The notes: generated by a model not told the origin, from the sequence alone. A DNA stretch of 19,174 nt from Treponema sp. (GCA_031266255.1 JAISBK010000013.1:1-19174); one strand, 5' to 3'; positions 7,273-15,265 are shown, counted from the first letter of the stretch. Numbers and translations: made by a program.

Positions 7273-9341
7273 GGTATCATCCATACATCGGCATTATCGC
7301 CGGTGTTAAACCGCATGGGTATGCTGTTTTGTCTTACGGCTACCTGAGCAGTAGGACGCTGGCCCCTTATATCCACATGTACATCCATCACCGCTTGACC
7401 TTCAAGGGCTACTTTCTGGGGACTGAGGTCTGTTTTGGTCTGAGTAATCTGGGGAGGCAGATTCGCTATCGGGATTTGCGGCTCAACCCACACCGGAAGC
7501 CCATTCACCCCGGTATATTCGTAATGCCCTTTGGTGTCGGTTTTCTGTTTTTCCGTATTTTCCGCCCGCCACCGGCCTAAGGCTTCTGCGCCTTTTTCAC
7601 CGAGAAACCCTAAGATGCTGGCCCCTATGGATGCACCGACAACCGTTCCTCCAGGGCCTGCAAGGGAGCCGAGCAATCCGCCCAGCACCATACCCGCTAC
7701 CTCTCCACCGGTTTTTCCGGCTGCAGCCCCTATGGCCTGAGACCGGACCACTTCCTTTTCTGATTCTGATAGTTCAGAGTGCTCAATATCCTGGACCGTT
7801 TGATATACCTTGTAGCCTTCAAAGGCTACATCCGCAACCATGGCTGCGGCTCCTAAGGTTTTTAATCCCTTGGGTATTTTTCCCCGAGGGCTTTTTGAAG
7901 AGCTTTTTGCGGGGGTTCCTGCTGTTGGGGTACTGGGTAAGGGCAGCGGATTCCCGTATTGGTCTAACAAGGTACTGGACGTGGTTCCTTGGACGAAACC
8001 TGCTGCACCTATCGGCATTGAACCACCGCCACTCCAGTTGGTAACATACACCGGCATAGCAGTAGCCATAGACAAGGATTCAGTGATATTCACCTTCCCG
8101 CTTTTGAGTTGTCCAACGCTTCCGATAAGCCGTGAGACCCCGGCAATGCCTTTTACCGCGGTAATCGCGACCAACCCCTTGGCTATGGCCTCGAATAGGC
8201 GTTCTATGTTTTGGGGGTCTTGAGCCAGGGCATTCATTAGGTCATTTAAAAGCCCTAATACCCCGCTTCCCCCATCAATATAGGCAACAAATACGGATTT
8301 TATGTTTTCAAGATTGGCTTTTAAGGTTCCGGCGTTCCGCCCGGCCATCCGCTCAAGATCGGCAATACTACCAGCCATGCTTTCATATTTGGTATAATTT
8401 TCGACAAATCCTTTACCACTTTCTTTGAGGTTTCTTTGGTATTCCGCCATCCCATAGTTAAATGCCCGTACCGCCTCCGCATCAAACCATTCGTACAGCT
8501 TTTTTGCATCTCCATAGGTCGCCGCAATAATAGCGGTCATCACTTCACCGATAGATTGCGTGGCAAAATCCACCGTTACCCCGAATTTTTTTAAGGCATC
8601 CAATTTTTGAGGATCCGATAGATTTCTTATGACTGCCTCAAATGCGGTAGCCGCCTGATCTGAGGTCCCCACTCCGTACCGTATGGCTTCCATGACCCCT
8701 AAATCACTCATCGCTTTTTGTGCCTCTCGACCGGTTGCAAGGTAGGCGCTTATCAGTCGTGGGCCGAAGGTAGCGAAATCACGTACCGTAAATGAGCCTG
8801 CTGAGGCTTGCTTGGCAAACGTGCCCAAGGCAACCGCCGATTGATCCGCCGTGAGCCCGGCAACTTTAAGCGCTGCCGTGAGCGCTCCTATCTCTCGGGC
8901 ATCCGAACCAGTCGCTCGTATCGCAAGTCCCATAAGATAAAAATTATCTATCGCAAATTGCGTATCACCGGTTAAATCGGTGATAACAAACGCTGCTTTT
9001 TCAAGGTTGGTGTAATCAAGTTTTATCGTTGCATCACTTGAAATCTCAAAGAGACTCTTTTTCAGTGCCCCTATCTGCTCATTACTCATACCCGCTACAA
9101 CGCCCATCTGCATTAAGGTTGCATCTAGGTCTATTATTTCTTTTGCCGCTGCACCGATAGAAAGCGAAACCCCTAGACTCGCTAAGTTCGCTCCCACACC
9201 AGAGAGCGCCTTATCAACCATATTGATGGCCCCAAGGGTGTCCTTGGCAAACCCTGAGGTCGCACTTCCTGCACGTTGTATACCTCTAGAAAATCCATCT
9301 TTAAGCCGTAATTCAATCGCGGTTACCAAATTCTTTGCCAT
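7269..9341 (-). CDS. Tail tape measure protein
   Basis: A 690-residue protein, the largest in the window. The N-terminal 70 residues are helical. Residues about 75-280 follow the TP901-type tape measure core (MGVVAGMSNEQIGALKK; DYTNLEKAAFVITDLTG; AIRATGSDAREIGALTAALK; GSFTVRDFATFGPRLISAYL). A helical region with KANLENIKSVFVAYIDG follows. A glycine-zipper hydrophobic stretch (about 544-582) probably crosses or inserts in the host membrane during DNA entry. The protein sets tail length and is ejected on infection. It starts at the TAATG shared with the frameshift product, with only a weak purine stretch, so translation is probably coupled. The order agrees with Mu gp42. Confidence 0.92.
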   Translation of the reverse strand: MAKNLVTAIELRLKDGFSRGIQRAGSATSGFAKDTLGAINMVDKALSGVGANLASLGVSLSIGAAAKEIIDLDATLMQMGVVAGMSNEQIGALKKSLFEISSDATIKLDYTNLEKAAFVITDLTGDTQFAIDNFYLMGLAIRATGSDAREIGALTAALKVAGLTADQSAVALGTFAKQASAGSFTVRDFATFGPRLISAYLATGREAQKAMSDLGVMEAIRYGVGTSDQAATAFEAVIRNLSDPQKLDALKKFGVTVDFATQSIGEVMTAIIAATYGDAKKLYEWFDAEAVRAFNYGMAEYQRNLKESGKGFVENYTKYESMAGSIADLERMAGRNAGTLKANLENIKSVFVAYIDGGSGVLGLLNDLMNALAQDPQNIERLFEAIAKGLVAITAVKGIAGVSRLIGSVGQLKSGKVNITESLSMATAMPVYVTNWSGGGSMPIGAAGFVQGTTSSTLLDQYGNPLPLPSTPTAGTPAKSSSKSPRGKIPKGLKTLGAAAMVADVAFEGYKVYQTVQDIEHSELSESEKEVVRSQAIGAAAGKTGGEVAGMVLGGLLGSLAGPGGTVVGASIGASILGFLGEKGAEALGRWRAENTEKQKTDTKGHYEYTGVNGLPVWVEPQIPIANLPPQITQTKTDLSPQKVALEGQAVMDVHVDIRGQRPTAQVAVRQNSIPMRFNTGDNADVWMIP

Positions 9342-9813
9342 TAACCAACCCCATGCACCGTTGTATATACCCTTACTGCTTGCTCATGCCACAAGATAAG
9401 CTCTTCCCAATACATATTCATCAGCGTTTCATAGCCCATACCTGGAAGCAAACACAGTATCTGGGCAACCATTTCCGCAACCCGGTCGCTGATTTCTTTT
9501 AGGGTGTATCCTGCTGAGGAACAGTCCCCTGCTCCTCCCCCGTAGGGTTTTCTTGATACGCCTTTCCCGTGAAATAGGATTCCCAGATGCGGGCAAGGTC
9601 AATGCGCAGGCGTGCCCAATCTTCGATATCAAGTTGTGCAATCACCGACTCAGGTAAACCGGATACCGATGCCAAAAGGCGAGCATCTGCCTCAGCGCAA
9701 TTATACGGCAGCGTCCCAAGGGCGATAAAATCCTTGGTCTTTGGCCGCTTTAGAGTAATATCCGTAACGGTCAGTTCCCCAACCTTTACCGGATGTTTCA
9801 GGACAATGGTCAT
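9341..9813 (-). CDS. Tail assembly chaperone, -1 frameshift product (gp41-gp42 fusion)
   Basis: Reading frame 0 to codon 84 (9813-9562), then slipping back one base at GGGAAAG and continuing in the -1 frame from 9562, gives 73 more residues and a TAA at 9343-9341. The total is 157 residues. The extension begins GVSRKPYGGGAG and ends with a helical part (LKEISDRVAEMV, MNMYWEELILWHEQAV) that looks like the T part of lambda gpGT-type chaperones, with its aromatic LILWHEQ signature. This explains the otherwise empty 157 bases between the short form and the tape measure. The TAA shares its last A with the tape measure ATG. The long form bridges tape measure and tube proteins in other phages. Confidence 0.82.
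9499..9813 (-). CDS. Tail assembly chaperone, short form (Mu gp41-like)
   Basis: A 104-residue protein of the gp41/gpE-type chaperone family. It starts LKHPVKVGELTVTDITLKRP and has KDFIALGT and ADARLLASVSGLPESVIAQLDIEDWARL, the usual tail chaperone layout. It would coat the tape measure before tube polymerisation. AGGGAG lies about 8 bases before the ATG. The last 20 residues (after K84) are low-complexity and follow the slippery site, which is typical of a short chaperone form with a frameshifted partner. Confidence 0.87.
   Translation of the reverse strand: MTIVLKHPVKVGELTVTDITLKRPKTKDFIALGTLPYNCAEADARLLASVSGLPESVIAQLDIEDWARLRIDLARIWESYFTGKAYQENPTGEEQGTVPQQDTP
9562..9568 (-). promoter_or_regulatory. 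Programmed -1 frameshift slippery heptamer
   Basis: The minus strand reads GGGAAAG with the zero frame as G GGA AAG (codons 83 and 84), the X XXY YYZ pattern required for tandem slippage. It is the same heptamer as the lambda G/GT site, and it lies in the right place at the end of the short chaperone. The -1 frame is open from here to the tape measure start. Confidence 0.82.
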
Positions 9814-9824
9814 GTACTGCTCCC

Positions 9825-10184
9825 TTACTGAGTCCGCTTACTGGTCGCGCTGTTATAGGTGATTTCCATCTCCGCATCCCCAAGTTTTCCCGGTTCAGTT
9901 ACCCAAGCTTTGGGCATATAGTACTCTTTGCCGCTGCTAGTATAAATCGTCAACGTATCCTCCCCTAGGTCGCTTAATTCTTCGACACCAGGCTTACCGG
10001 TGGCGTTGAGTTTTAAGGTCAATTCCGCGAAGGTCTGGCTTTCGGTATAGCCGGTATGTTCCGCTACCTCCCCTAGTTTCGTTTCCCGCTTTACCCCCGC
10101 TGGTTTGAAGGTACCTCCCTTTTCCTGCAAGGGTAATTCTCCAAAATGCGCAGAGACCACCCGTTTTATCCGTTCTAGTTTCAT
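9825..10184 (-). CDS. Tail tube protein (Mu gpM-like)
   Basis: A 119-residue protein with the Mu-type tail tube pattern: MKLERIKRVVSAHFGELPLQE, then GTFKPAGVKRET, AELTLKLNATGKPGVEEL, and DTLTIYTSSGKEYYMPKAWVTEPGKLGDAEMEI. The conserved ending, in which the tube is described by what modifies it, matches the family. It polymerises into the inner tube within the sheath. It sits 17 bases after the sheath gene and before the chaperone gene, as in Mu. Confidence 0.9.
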   Translation of the reverse strand: MKLERIKRVVSAHFGELPLQEKGGTFKPAGVKRETKLGEVAEHTGYTESQTFAELTLKLNATGKPGVEELSDLGEDTLTIYTSSGKEYYMPKAWVTEPGKLGDAEMEITYNSATSKRTQ

Positions 10185-10201
10185 GGTTACTATCCCTCAT
10201 G

Positions 10202-11656
10202 TTATTTGAATTGCAAAAGTCCTGTACCGATATAGAATTGGCCTATCAGCATCGGCTCATGGCTATACTCAAGGCGGGTCTTGCTTCCCGCTTTCACCTC
10301 AACCCTGATTGATTTCAGATACTGCTCGAAATCCTGACACCACTGTTTCTCTTTGATAAATACTTCACTGTAGAGTTCGGCAAGGAATGAGCGGAATACA
10401 CCCGTGCTCATCACCTTTGCGCTGCTGCCGAAGTTCTCTCCTGTGCTGGAGAGTTTCCAGGTTTTGAACCGCTTCCTTGCCTCACGATTAATGTAGGTTC
10501 GGACGGCATCTACTGTTTCAACGACCTGCACATCAAGGTAGCTTGTATCCCGTGCGCCGTCTGAATTCTCGGTGTAACTGGTTACCAGCCGCTCAATTAA
10601 TACGGTGCCTGCGGTATCCCGCCGATAGGTCGCGATGCCTGCTTCAAGTAATCGCTGCCGGTCATTTATGGCAAATTCCATCTCGGCGATTATCCCGTTC
10701 ACCTGAGTATCGTAGGTATTCGCCGCAGGGTCATCGGCCAGGATACGGCAGGCCGCCGCACACCAGGCTGCGGCCCAGACACAGGGTAGTCCAGGATTAT
10801 TCCCCCGGGGAATAAGCAGGATGTGAGGATTGTTTATCCCCTGGGCCTGGGAGAGCAGGGATCCTGAGGTACTAGCACTACCGAGCGCGCCTGAGAGCGC
10901 AATAAAGGCCCTGCCCCCTATCTGACGCATCGCCCCATAACGACTCTCAAGTTCGGCTGCCACTTTATTACTATTCGCCGTATCATCAAAGGCTAAAGCG
11001 AGGTAGTGATACCGTACCTCTCCAAGAGCGGCAAGAGCATCGCTTATATCCACCGTACCCGTACCACTGGTTGGAGTGCCGGTACTCACGCTTACCCCAG
11101 CCGCTTGAGCACTGATACTCACGCTATTATGATTACCCAGGACGCCTTTGACCAAGGCACTTATGGTTACCACGGCGTCTGTTGCAGCAGCCTCTACGCT
11201 CAGGGTAGTCTCGCTGTTGATGCCTGCTCCCAGTGCCGCAGCAATACTAGCCGCACTATCCCCGCTGGATACCCCTATGGACAGGGCTGTCCCGTTGATA
11301 CTCAAGTCAATAGTTCCCGCTTCGGTAGCAGTACCCGTGATGGTTATAGCGATGCTCCATTTCGTTCCTGATGCAGGTTCGGCTAAAGGGAGTATCCACA
11401 ACTGCTCGACCTTGTTAATTGCAAGGAACGCTGCAGCCATAAGCGCTGCGTCGCTTCCGGATCCGCACAAGGCGGCTGCTTGGGTATCGGTTCCCACCTG
11501 TACCGGTACTCCTTCGGTGGCACTTCCCGCACTGGTCTTGTACCCTATAAGCAGTACCTTTTTGATGTCTTCCTGCGTCCCGGCAAGGGAATTATCTACT
11601 TCCTGGTACTGCCCCGGCACCAAAAGATTCGCCTGAATCTGTCTAATCGGTATCAT
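10202..11656 (-). CDS. Contractile tail sheath protein (Mu gpL-like)
   Basis: A 484-residue sheath protein. The N-terminus (MIPIRQIQANLLVPGQYQEV) is the usual Mu gpL start, and the family's QGINNPHILLIPRG and PGLPCVWAAAWCAA segments lie in the second half. Residues about 105-200 form a Thr/Ser/Ala-rich beta domain inserted in the sheath, as in gpL. The C-terminus contains TSYLDVQVVETVDAVRTYI and the polymerisation core ending in MLIGQFYIGTGLLQFK. It would form the contractile outer tail layer. GGAGG precedes the ATG, and the tube gene follows, the standard sheath-tube pair. Confidence 0.93.
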   Translation of the reverse strand: MIPIRQIQANLLVPGQYQEVDNSLAGTQEDIKKVLLIGYKTSAGSATEGVPVQVGTDTQAAALCGSGSDAALMAAAFLAINKVEQLWILPLAEPASGTKWSIAITITGTATEAGTIDLSINGTALSIGVSSGDSAASIAAALGAGINSETTLSVEAAATDAVVTISALVKGVLGNHNSVSISAQAAGVSVSTGTPTSGTGTVDISDALAALGEVRYHYLALAFDDTANSNKVAAELESRYGAMRQIGGRAFIALSGALGSASTSGSLLSQAQGINNPHILLIPRGNNPGLPCVWAAAWCAAACRILADDPAANTYDTQVNGIIAEMEFAINDRQRLLEAGIATYRRDTAGTVLIERLVTSYTENSDGARDTSYLDVQVVETVDAVRTYINREARKRFKTWKLSSTGENFGSSAKVMSTGVFRSFLAELYSEVFIKEKQWCQDFEQYLKSIRVEVKAGSKTRLEYSHEPMLIGQFYIGTGLLQFK

Positions 11657-12197
11657 GTGCTACCTCCATAGCTACCCTATCCTGTGCAACCCTCTGTTCA
11701 ATGTGATGGGTTGCTTCGTATCCTTCAAAATAAGCTAAGTCCACTAAGGGGATGCCCCCCTCTCCTTCATAGCGTACCGGCTCCGCGATTCGCCACTGCC
11801 ACGTTATCCCCCACAGGGTGCTGTTAATCTGGTCAAGCGTCCCTGAATACAAACATTCCGCCTCAATATCCGTGGGTCTATCGGTACTAAAGGGGGCATC
11901 AAGGCATCTCAAAAGCGGTATGACGGCACTGACCAGTCTCAGGGCCCCATCGTAGAGCCTATCCTTGCTGTCCGCTCGGGAGAGTATCCAACTTATCAGA
12001 TACGCCGTATGATCCTCGTCGGTGTAGCGCATAAAGGAGGTCAGGATTGCCGGGGTTTGATTGGCAAGCCGCTTTATTTCCGCTCCATCGAAGTGTCCCG
12101 GATGGGCGGCAATGTGTACGTTCTTATGCAAGGTAAAGGCCGCTTTGAGCCTATCCACCGCATAATCCCGCACTTCGACAAACTGTATCATGCTCAT
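11643..12197 (-). CDS. gp37-like tail protein (DUF1834)
   Basis: A 184-residue protein with the gp37/DUF1834 order: an N-terminal helix FVEVRDYAVDRLKAAF, then the conserved AILTSFM strand near 50, SWILSRADSKDRLYDGALRLVSAV at about 70-93, a middle CLYSGTLDQINSTLWGITWQWRI, and a shorter tail. The family lies just before the tail sheath in Mu-like phages and is probably a tail terminator or sheath-initiation component. The ATG overlaps the gpG stop as ATGA, and the 3' end overlaps the sheath gene by 14 bases. Confidence 0.8.
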   Translation of the reverse strand: MSMIQFVEVRDYAVDRLKAAFTLHKNVHIAAHPGHFDGAEIKRLANQTPAILTSFMRYTDEDHTAYLISWILSRADSKDRLYDGALRLVSAVIPLLRCLDAPFSTDRPTDIEAECLYSGTLDQINSTLWGITWQWRIAEPVRYEGEGGIPLVDLAYFEGYEATHHIEQRVAQDRVAMEVAHDTD

Positions 12198-12637
12198 AGA
12201 CCACGCTGCTCCATGAAGGTAGTGATGAGATCCTGCAAGTCATCACGATTAGCAAGACTTATCCCTAAGAACCTTCTCCGCCTTTTTTCGTGCTTCGCCT
12301 GTTGATGATAGCCTGCATAGTCCTTAGATGACCCAATCAAGACACGATCCGCTCCCGGTACTTGACTTTCGATGGAATCACGCATACCCCCTTCATAGAC
12401 CAGAATCCCCCCCAATGAATTTCCTACTTTCCTCTTGGCATAGGCAGATGTTAATTTCCTCCACCTCCTCCCCTCAGGATCCTGTTCCGTATCAAACCGG
12501 TCTACGGTTTGTTCTTCAAGCTCTTTGCCCAGACTTTTTAAAAGGCTCCTGGTTTCCGTTACTGAGAGAGACCACGCGTTGATGTTCCTTGCAAGCTTTT
12601 CTATTTCCTGGACGTTTACTTCAATCGCGGTTCCCAT
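12194..12637 (-). CDS. Phage virion morphogenesis protein (Mu gpG / tail-completion family)
   Basis: A 147-residue protein. Features are an N-terminal helix, FDTEQDPEGRRWRKLTSAYAKRK at about 48-70 (a basic loop typical of the family), VYEGGMRDSIESQ near 80-92, and KRRRRFLGISLANRDDLQDLI near the end. This is the phage virion morphogenesis or tail-completion family that contains Mu gpG and P2 gpS. It acts at the head-tail joining or tail terminator stage. GGGAGG lies about 10 bases before the ATG. In Mu and FluMu the equivalent gene lies before the protease; here it lies between gp36 and gp37. Confidence 0.82.
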   Translation of the reverse strand: MGTAIEVNVQEIEKLARNINAWSLSVTETRSLLKSLGKELEEQTVDRFDTEQDPEGRRWRKLTSAYAKRKVGNSLGGILVYEGGMRDSIESQVPGADRVLIGSSKDYAGYHQQAKHEKRRRRFLGISLANRDDLQDLITTFMEQRGL

Positions 12638-13074
12638 TAGTACAGCCTCCCTTTCTTGAAGAACCGGTGGTCAACGATACCCTCAGCCTTATTGGGCAAA
12701 ACAATAGAGGCGCCTTGAAACCCAGGGCCTTCTAAGCCCCCTTGATATTCCTGGTTTATTTTTTTTAAGAGGGCCATATTATCAAGGTATTTGTTTCGGG
12801 TATCTTCACTGCCGCTTACCGAATCGGTGAGTCGATAGAGGGCAATATCAGTACAAATCCCACGAAGGGCAGCGGCGAATTGAGGAGTAACCGGGTGGGC
12901 TATCTCCCCGGTCTCATCCAAGAGCCAGGGCAGATGGGCCACGATGATACCGGTGGCATCTGCCAGGGCGATTCCTACCCGAGCAGTATCCACGTCCCCC
13001 TCTTCGTTTATGGGTAACACCGCAGCAGACGGAACACGAGACAGAAACTGTTCCACCTGCACCAGGGGTATCAT
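12637..13074 (-). CDS. gp36-like head-tail connector protein (DUF1320)
   Basis: A 145-residue protein with the gp36/DUF1320 pattern: an N-terminal VEQFLSRVP, then ARVGIALADATGIIVAHLPW, a middle TPQFAAALRGICTDIALYRL, and a C-terminal NMALLKKINQEYQGG helix. These features match head-completion or adaptor proteins of Mu-like and related phages, which sit under the portal and carry the tail. The ATG overlaps the previous stop as ATGA. The end overlaps the next start as TAATG, so translation is coupled on both sides. Confidence 0.8.
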   Translation of the reverse strand: MIPLVQVEQFLSRVPSAAVLPINEEGDVDTARVGIALADATGIIVAHLPWLLDETGEIAHPVTPQFAAALRGICTDIALYRLTDSVSGSEDTRNKYLDNMALLKKINQEYQGGLEGPGFQGASIVLPNKAEGIVDHRFFKKGRLY

Positions 13075-13283
13075 GCTTTAGTTACCTCTACCCAGGTATC
13101 GGCTTTAAGGGTGGCAAGCTGGGTTTCCGTTACCTCGTACTCCTTGGGGGTTTGGGTAAGTACCAATCCTGCCCGGCGGTATACCCGGTAGGGCGTTTTA
13201 TGCCGCAGGGATACGGTCTTTTTTACCTCGGTTTCGACCAGTGCTTTGGCCACCCCTTTCGGTTTCGGTTGCGCATCACTCAT
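13071..13283 (-). CDS. Small gp35-like (HI1506-type) head-associated protein
   Basis: A 70-residue protein that starts at the ATG at 13283, preceded by AGGAGAG. The first 25 residues are lysine-rich and probably disordered. The rest (KTPYRVYRRAGLVLTQTPKEYEVTETQLATLKADTWVEV) resembles the small domain of FluMu HI1506 and Mu gp35 that follows the major head gene. It overlaps the head gene by 8 bases and the next gene by ATGA. The exact role is not known to me; capsid decoration or completion is possible. Confidence 0.7.
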   Translation of the reverse strand: MSDAQPKPKGVAKALVETEVKKTVSLRHKTPYRVYRRAGLVLTQTPKEYEVTETQLATLKADTWVEVTKA

Positions 13284-14208
13284 GAAGGTTCTCTCCTGGT
13301 AGCCACGGAGATACCACCAGCGTGGCCGTGTGGTAATTCGGATTGCTTCCCCCGCCCACATCATATTGCATCTCCAGTACCGTCCGTCCTGCTGCCTCAT
13401 TCGTGGGGTCTACCAACAGATGGGTCGGTACCATCCCCAAAGGATCCCCGCCATCCCGCTTAAATTGTTGCATACAAAGCCGAGCCTGTTGGTACGTCGC
13501 CGCAGTCAACGGTTCCTTACAAACTACCGCCTGCTGCCAAAACCCATACCCAAAACTGCCCCGGTACCGGATACCATACATATACGTATCCAGCAGAAAT
13601 ACCGAATCATTTCTCGGATCCGTTATCTCCTCAAACTCGGGGTTCGTCCGCTGTTGTACAATAAACGGCTTGAGTACCCCGGAAAGGGCAAGCAAATACC
13701 AGGGTGCACCGGTACCGTCTCCTATGATGTTTGAAACACTTGCCGATGTTCCCGTCCCATCAATAGTGGGGTATATCGGATGTTCCGCATCGAAAAAGGG
13801 TTGGCCGTCATAGCATAAGCCCGTGAACCCATCGACCATAAGGGCAACGATGTGCCGGTCAAAAAAATCAACCACCTCTTTCGCCAAGCTCCGCGCCAAG
13901 GGACGATAGATACCCAGGTTATCATCCTCGATATCCTCCCGTTTCACCTGCAAGGTTGCCTCGTACTTTTGGTTCTCTAGGGTATAGCCGCTCTCCTTCA
14001 TGGATTGCATGACCCGGGGACCTATCCATTCCCGCAGTTGGGGGAAATTCCCCAGCCACCCGTAGGTGTTACTGCGGGTGTTAGAGGGTATTACCGTCGC
14101 CACGGTTTGATGCAGGGGAGTGAGCTTTTGGAGTATCGCCGCCTGTGCGGCAAACTCACCGCGCACCATGGTTCTGAGGGCTTGTAAGGTTTCATGTTTA
14201 ATAATCAT
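13276..14208 (-). CDS. Major head (capsid) subunit, Mu gpT-like
   Basis: A 310-residue protein of the Mu-like major head family. It starts with a helical segment (TLQALRTMVRGEFAAQ), then shows the typical WLGNFPQLREWIGPR run at about 50-65, TLQVKREDIEDDNLGIY at about 85-101, and YDGQPFFDAEHP near 135. The start at 14208 (MIIKHETL) is chosen because AAAGGAGGG precedes it and because it overlaps the protease stop as ATGA; an upstream in-frame start at 14235 lacks these. It follows the protease/scaffold gene, as in Mu and FluMu. It would form the icosahedral shell after assembly on the scaffold and cleavage. Confidence 0.92.
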   Translation of the reverse strand: MIIKHETLQALRTMVRGEFAAQAAILQKLTPLHQTVATVIPSNTRSNTYGWLGNFPQLREWIGPRVMQSMKESGYTLENQKYEATLQVKREDIEDDNLGIYRPLARSLAKEVVDFFDRHIVALMVDGFTGLCYDGQPFFDAEHPIYPTIDGTGTSASVSNIIGDGTGAPWYLLALSGVLKPFIVQQRTNPEFEEITDPRNDSVFLLDTYMYGIRYRGSFGYGFWQQAVVCKEPLTAATYQQARLCMQQFKRDGGDPLGMVPTHLLVDPTNEAAGRTVLEMQYDVGGGSNPNYHTATLVVSPWLPGENLHE

Positions 14209-14753
14209 GCCATCCCTCCTTTGAGTGTTTGCCACTCTGCTGCCGTATACCCGGCAGCCTTCATCACCGCAGCCTCCGCGGCATTAAGATTCACCGTTTC
14301 CCCCTGAGGTACACCCGCAGGTACTTGCGGCTCATTGCTGATAAGCTCAGGACTTATTCCCACCACCTTCTTGAAGGTTTCCAATGCCTCCTTCGTCGCA
14401 CACAGGGCTATATACTCCTGCTTGCTTGCCGGAGCTATTTTACGGTTCTTGATAGCCGTGTCTACCGTATTCGCTACTTCTTGCTTAAACTGGGCAGCCT
14501 GCATTTCGACAAGCTGCTTCTCCGCGGCCAGGGCCCGAGCTTCCATGGCATTAAGGTCAGTACGGGGAGCATAGACCGCAAGGTCTATACCGCAAGGGGG
14601 CGGTTCGGCTGCTGCCAAGGCCACGATAGGTACCGTGGGTTTCTTAAGAGCACTTGCCGCCGTAAGCTGCGCTCGCATCGCCTGGATAAGGGCTATCGCC
14701 TCTTGTTCCGTCGCGGTTTCTGCTAAGCCCAGAGCCGCCAATATATTGTGCAT
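14205..14753 (-). CDS. Nested internal-start scaffold protein (Mu gpZ-like)
   Basis: Within the protease gene, Met160 (ATG at 14753-14751) is preceded by AAAGGAG at a good distance, unlike the full-length start. Translation from here gives a 182-residue protein (MHNILAALGL...) in the same frame and with the same stop. It covers the helical region with a likely coiled coil around AMEARALAAEKQLVEMQAAQ. In Mu the scaffold Z is made from an in-frame start inside gene I. The strong internal ribosome binding site and domain boundary support the same arrangement here; expression itself is inferred. Confidence 0.65.
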   Translation of the reverse strand: MHNILAALGLAETATEQEAIALIQAMRAQLTAASALKKPTVPIVALAAAEPPPCGIDLAVYAPRTDLNAMEARALAAEKQLVEMQAAQFKQEVANTVDTAIKNRKIAPASKQEYIALCATKEALETFKKVVGISPELISNEPQVPAGVPQGETVNLNAAEAAVMKAAGYTAAEWQTLKGGMA

Positions 14754-15230
14754 AGGCTTCTCCTTTGCCGGATTCCCCGGCTGTTCACTGTTAAGGGCTG
14801 GTAAGGATAGATTGGGATTATTGGTCAGGGCAGCCCGTAAAATCGCCTGGATTTCACCGCTTGCACTGCTGGTAAACACCGGAGAGAGGTACCGGTATTC
14901 CTTCTTGCTCAGCGCTTCTCTGCCCCGGTCAGTCCATTCCACCTCTGCCCATATCGCTCCCTGGGTATCGGTACAGAGTTGTTTCATCCACCCCAACGCC
15001 GGAGCCGCCCCGCCCTGGGGTGCGGCAAGGTCGGTCGCGTGATTTTCATCTATCGGCAGCATACCGAGCCTGGCTACACTGTTTCGTACCACCTCCTGGG
15101 GATGCGGATTTTTCCACACCCGCCCGTCCCGGCCGATGAGCGTGGTTCCTGCCGGTACTACTTGTATCCGGCTGGGAATAGGGCCTTCTGCAATATTGAG
15201 AGATAAAAAAAGACTGCCCGTAGGTTGCAT
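14205..15230 (-). CDS. Prohead protease with scaffold domain (Mu gpI-like)
   Basis: A 341-residue protein. Residues 1-145 match the Mu I-type prohead protease: a short strand LFLSLN, VVPAGTTLIGRDGR at about 25-37, DENHATDLAAPQGG with H64, GWMKQL at 80-85, WAEVEWTDRG at 94-103, and YRYLSPVF with S116 followed by RAALTNNPNLSLPAL. H64 and S116 sit in the segments expected to hold catalytic residues. Residues 160-341 form a helical, alanine-rich scaffold. The protease would process scaffold and head proteins during capsid maturation. The ATG at 15230 is the only plausible start in the frame, since the conserved N-terminal strand begins right after it, yet it has no Shine-Dalgarno sequence and lies inside a terminator hairpin. 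The end overlaps the head gene as ATGA. Confidence 0.85.
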   Translation of the reverse strand: MQPTGSLFLSLNIAEGPIPSRIQVVPAGTTLIGRDGRVWKNPHPQEVVRNSVARLGMLPIDENHATDLAAPQGGAAPALGWMKQLCTDTQGAIWAEVEWTDRGREALSKKEYRYLSPVFTSSASGEIQAILRAALTNNPNLSLPALNSEQPGNPAKEKPMHNILAALGLAETATEQEAIALIQAMRAQLTAASALKKPTVPIVALAAAEPPPCGIDLAVYAPRTDLNAMEARALAAEKQLVEMQAAQFKQEVANTVDTAIKNRKIAPASKQEYIALCATKEALETFKKVVGISPELISNEPQVPAGVPQGETVNLNAAEAAVMKAAGYTAAEWQTLKGGMA

Positions 15231-15241
15231 ACGGACAGTCT
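15205..15241 (-). terminator. Rho-independent terminator between early and late genes
   Basis: On the minus strand AGACTGTCCGTA (15241-15230) pairs with TACGGGCAGTCT (15222-15211) as a 12-bp stem with one G-U pair and a 7-base loop, followed at once by a run of T (15211-15205). This is a textbook intrinsic terminator at the end of the gemA-activator transcript. Unusually, the A of the protease ATG (15230) is the last base of the 5' arm and the UG are in the loop, so the hairpin lies across the start of the next gene and its U-tract encodes Leu-Phe-Leu. Confidence 0.85.
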
Positions 15242-15265
15242 ATCAAACCAATTCAATCGCTTTAC

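Noticed and set aside
9429..9641. Minus-strand 70-codon frame over the tail chaperone
   Set aside because: It is in the third frame, neither the gp41 frame nor the -1 extension, and its translation is Arg-rich with no chaperone features.
13343..13813. Long plus-strand open frame (156 codons) opposite the major head gene
   Set aside because: It mirrors a conserved minus-strand capsid gene, has no ribosome binding site and its composition (Pro/Arg/Ser-rich) is that of an antisense shadow.
14229..14726. Plus-strand open frame of 165 codons opposite the protease/scaffold gene
   Set aside because: It is the antisense of the alanine-rich scaffold domain; Arg/Tyr/Leu-rich translation without a domain or start signal.
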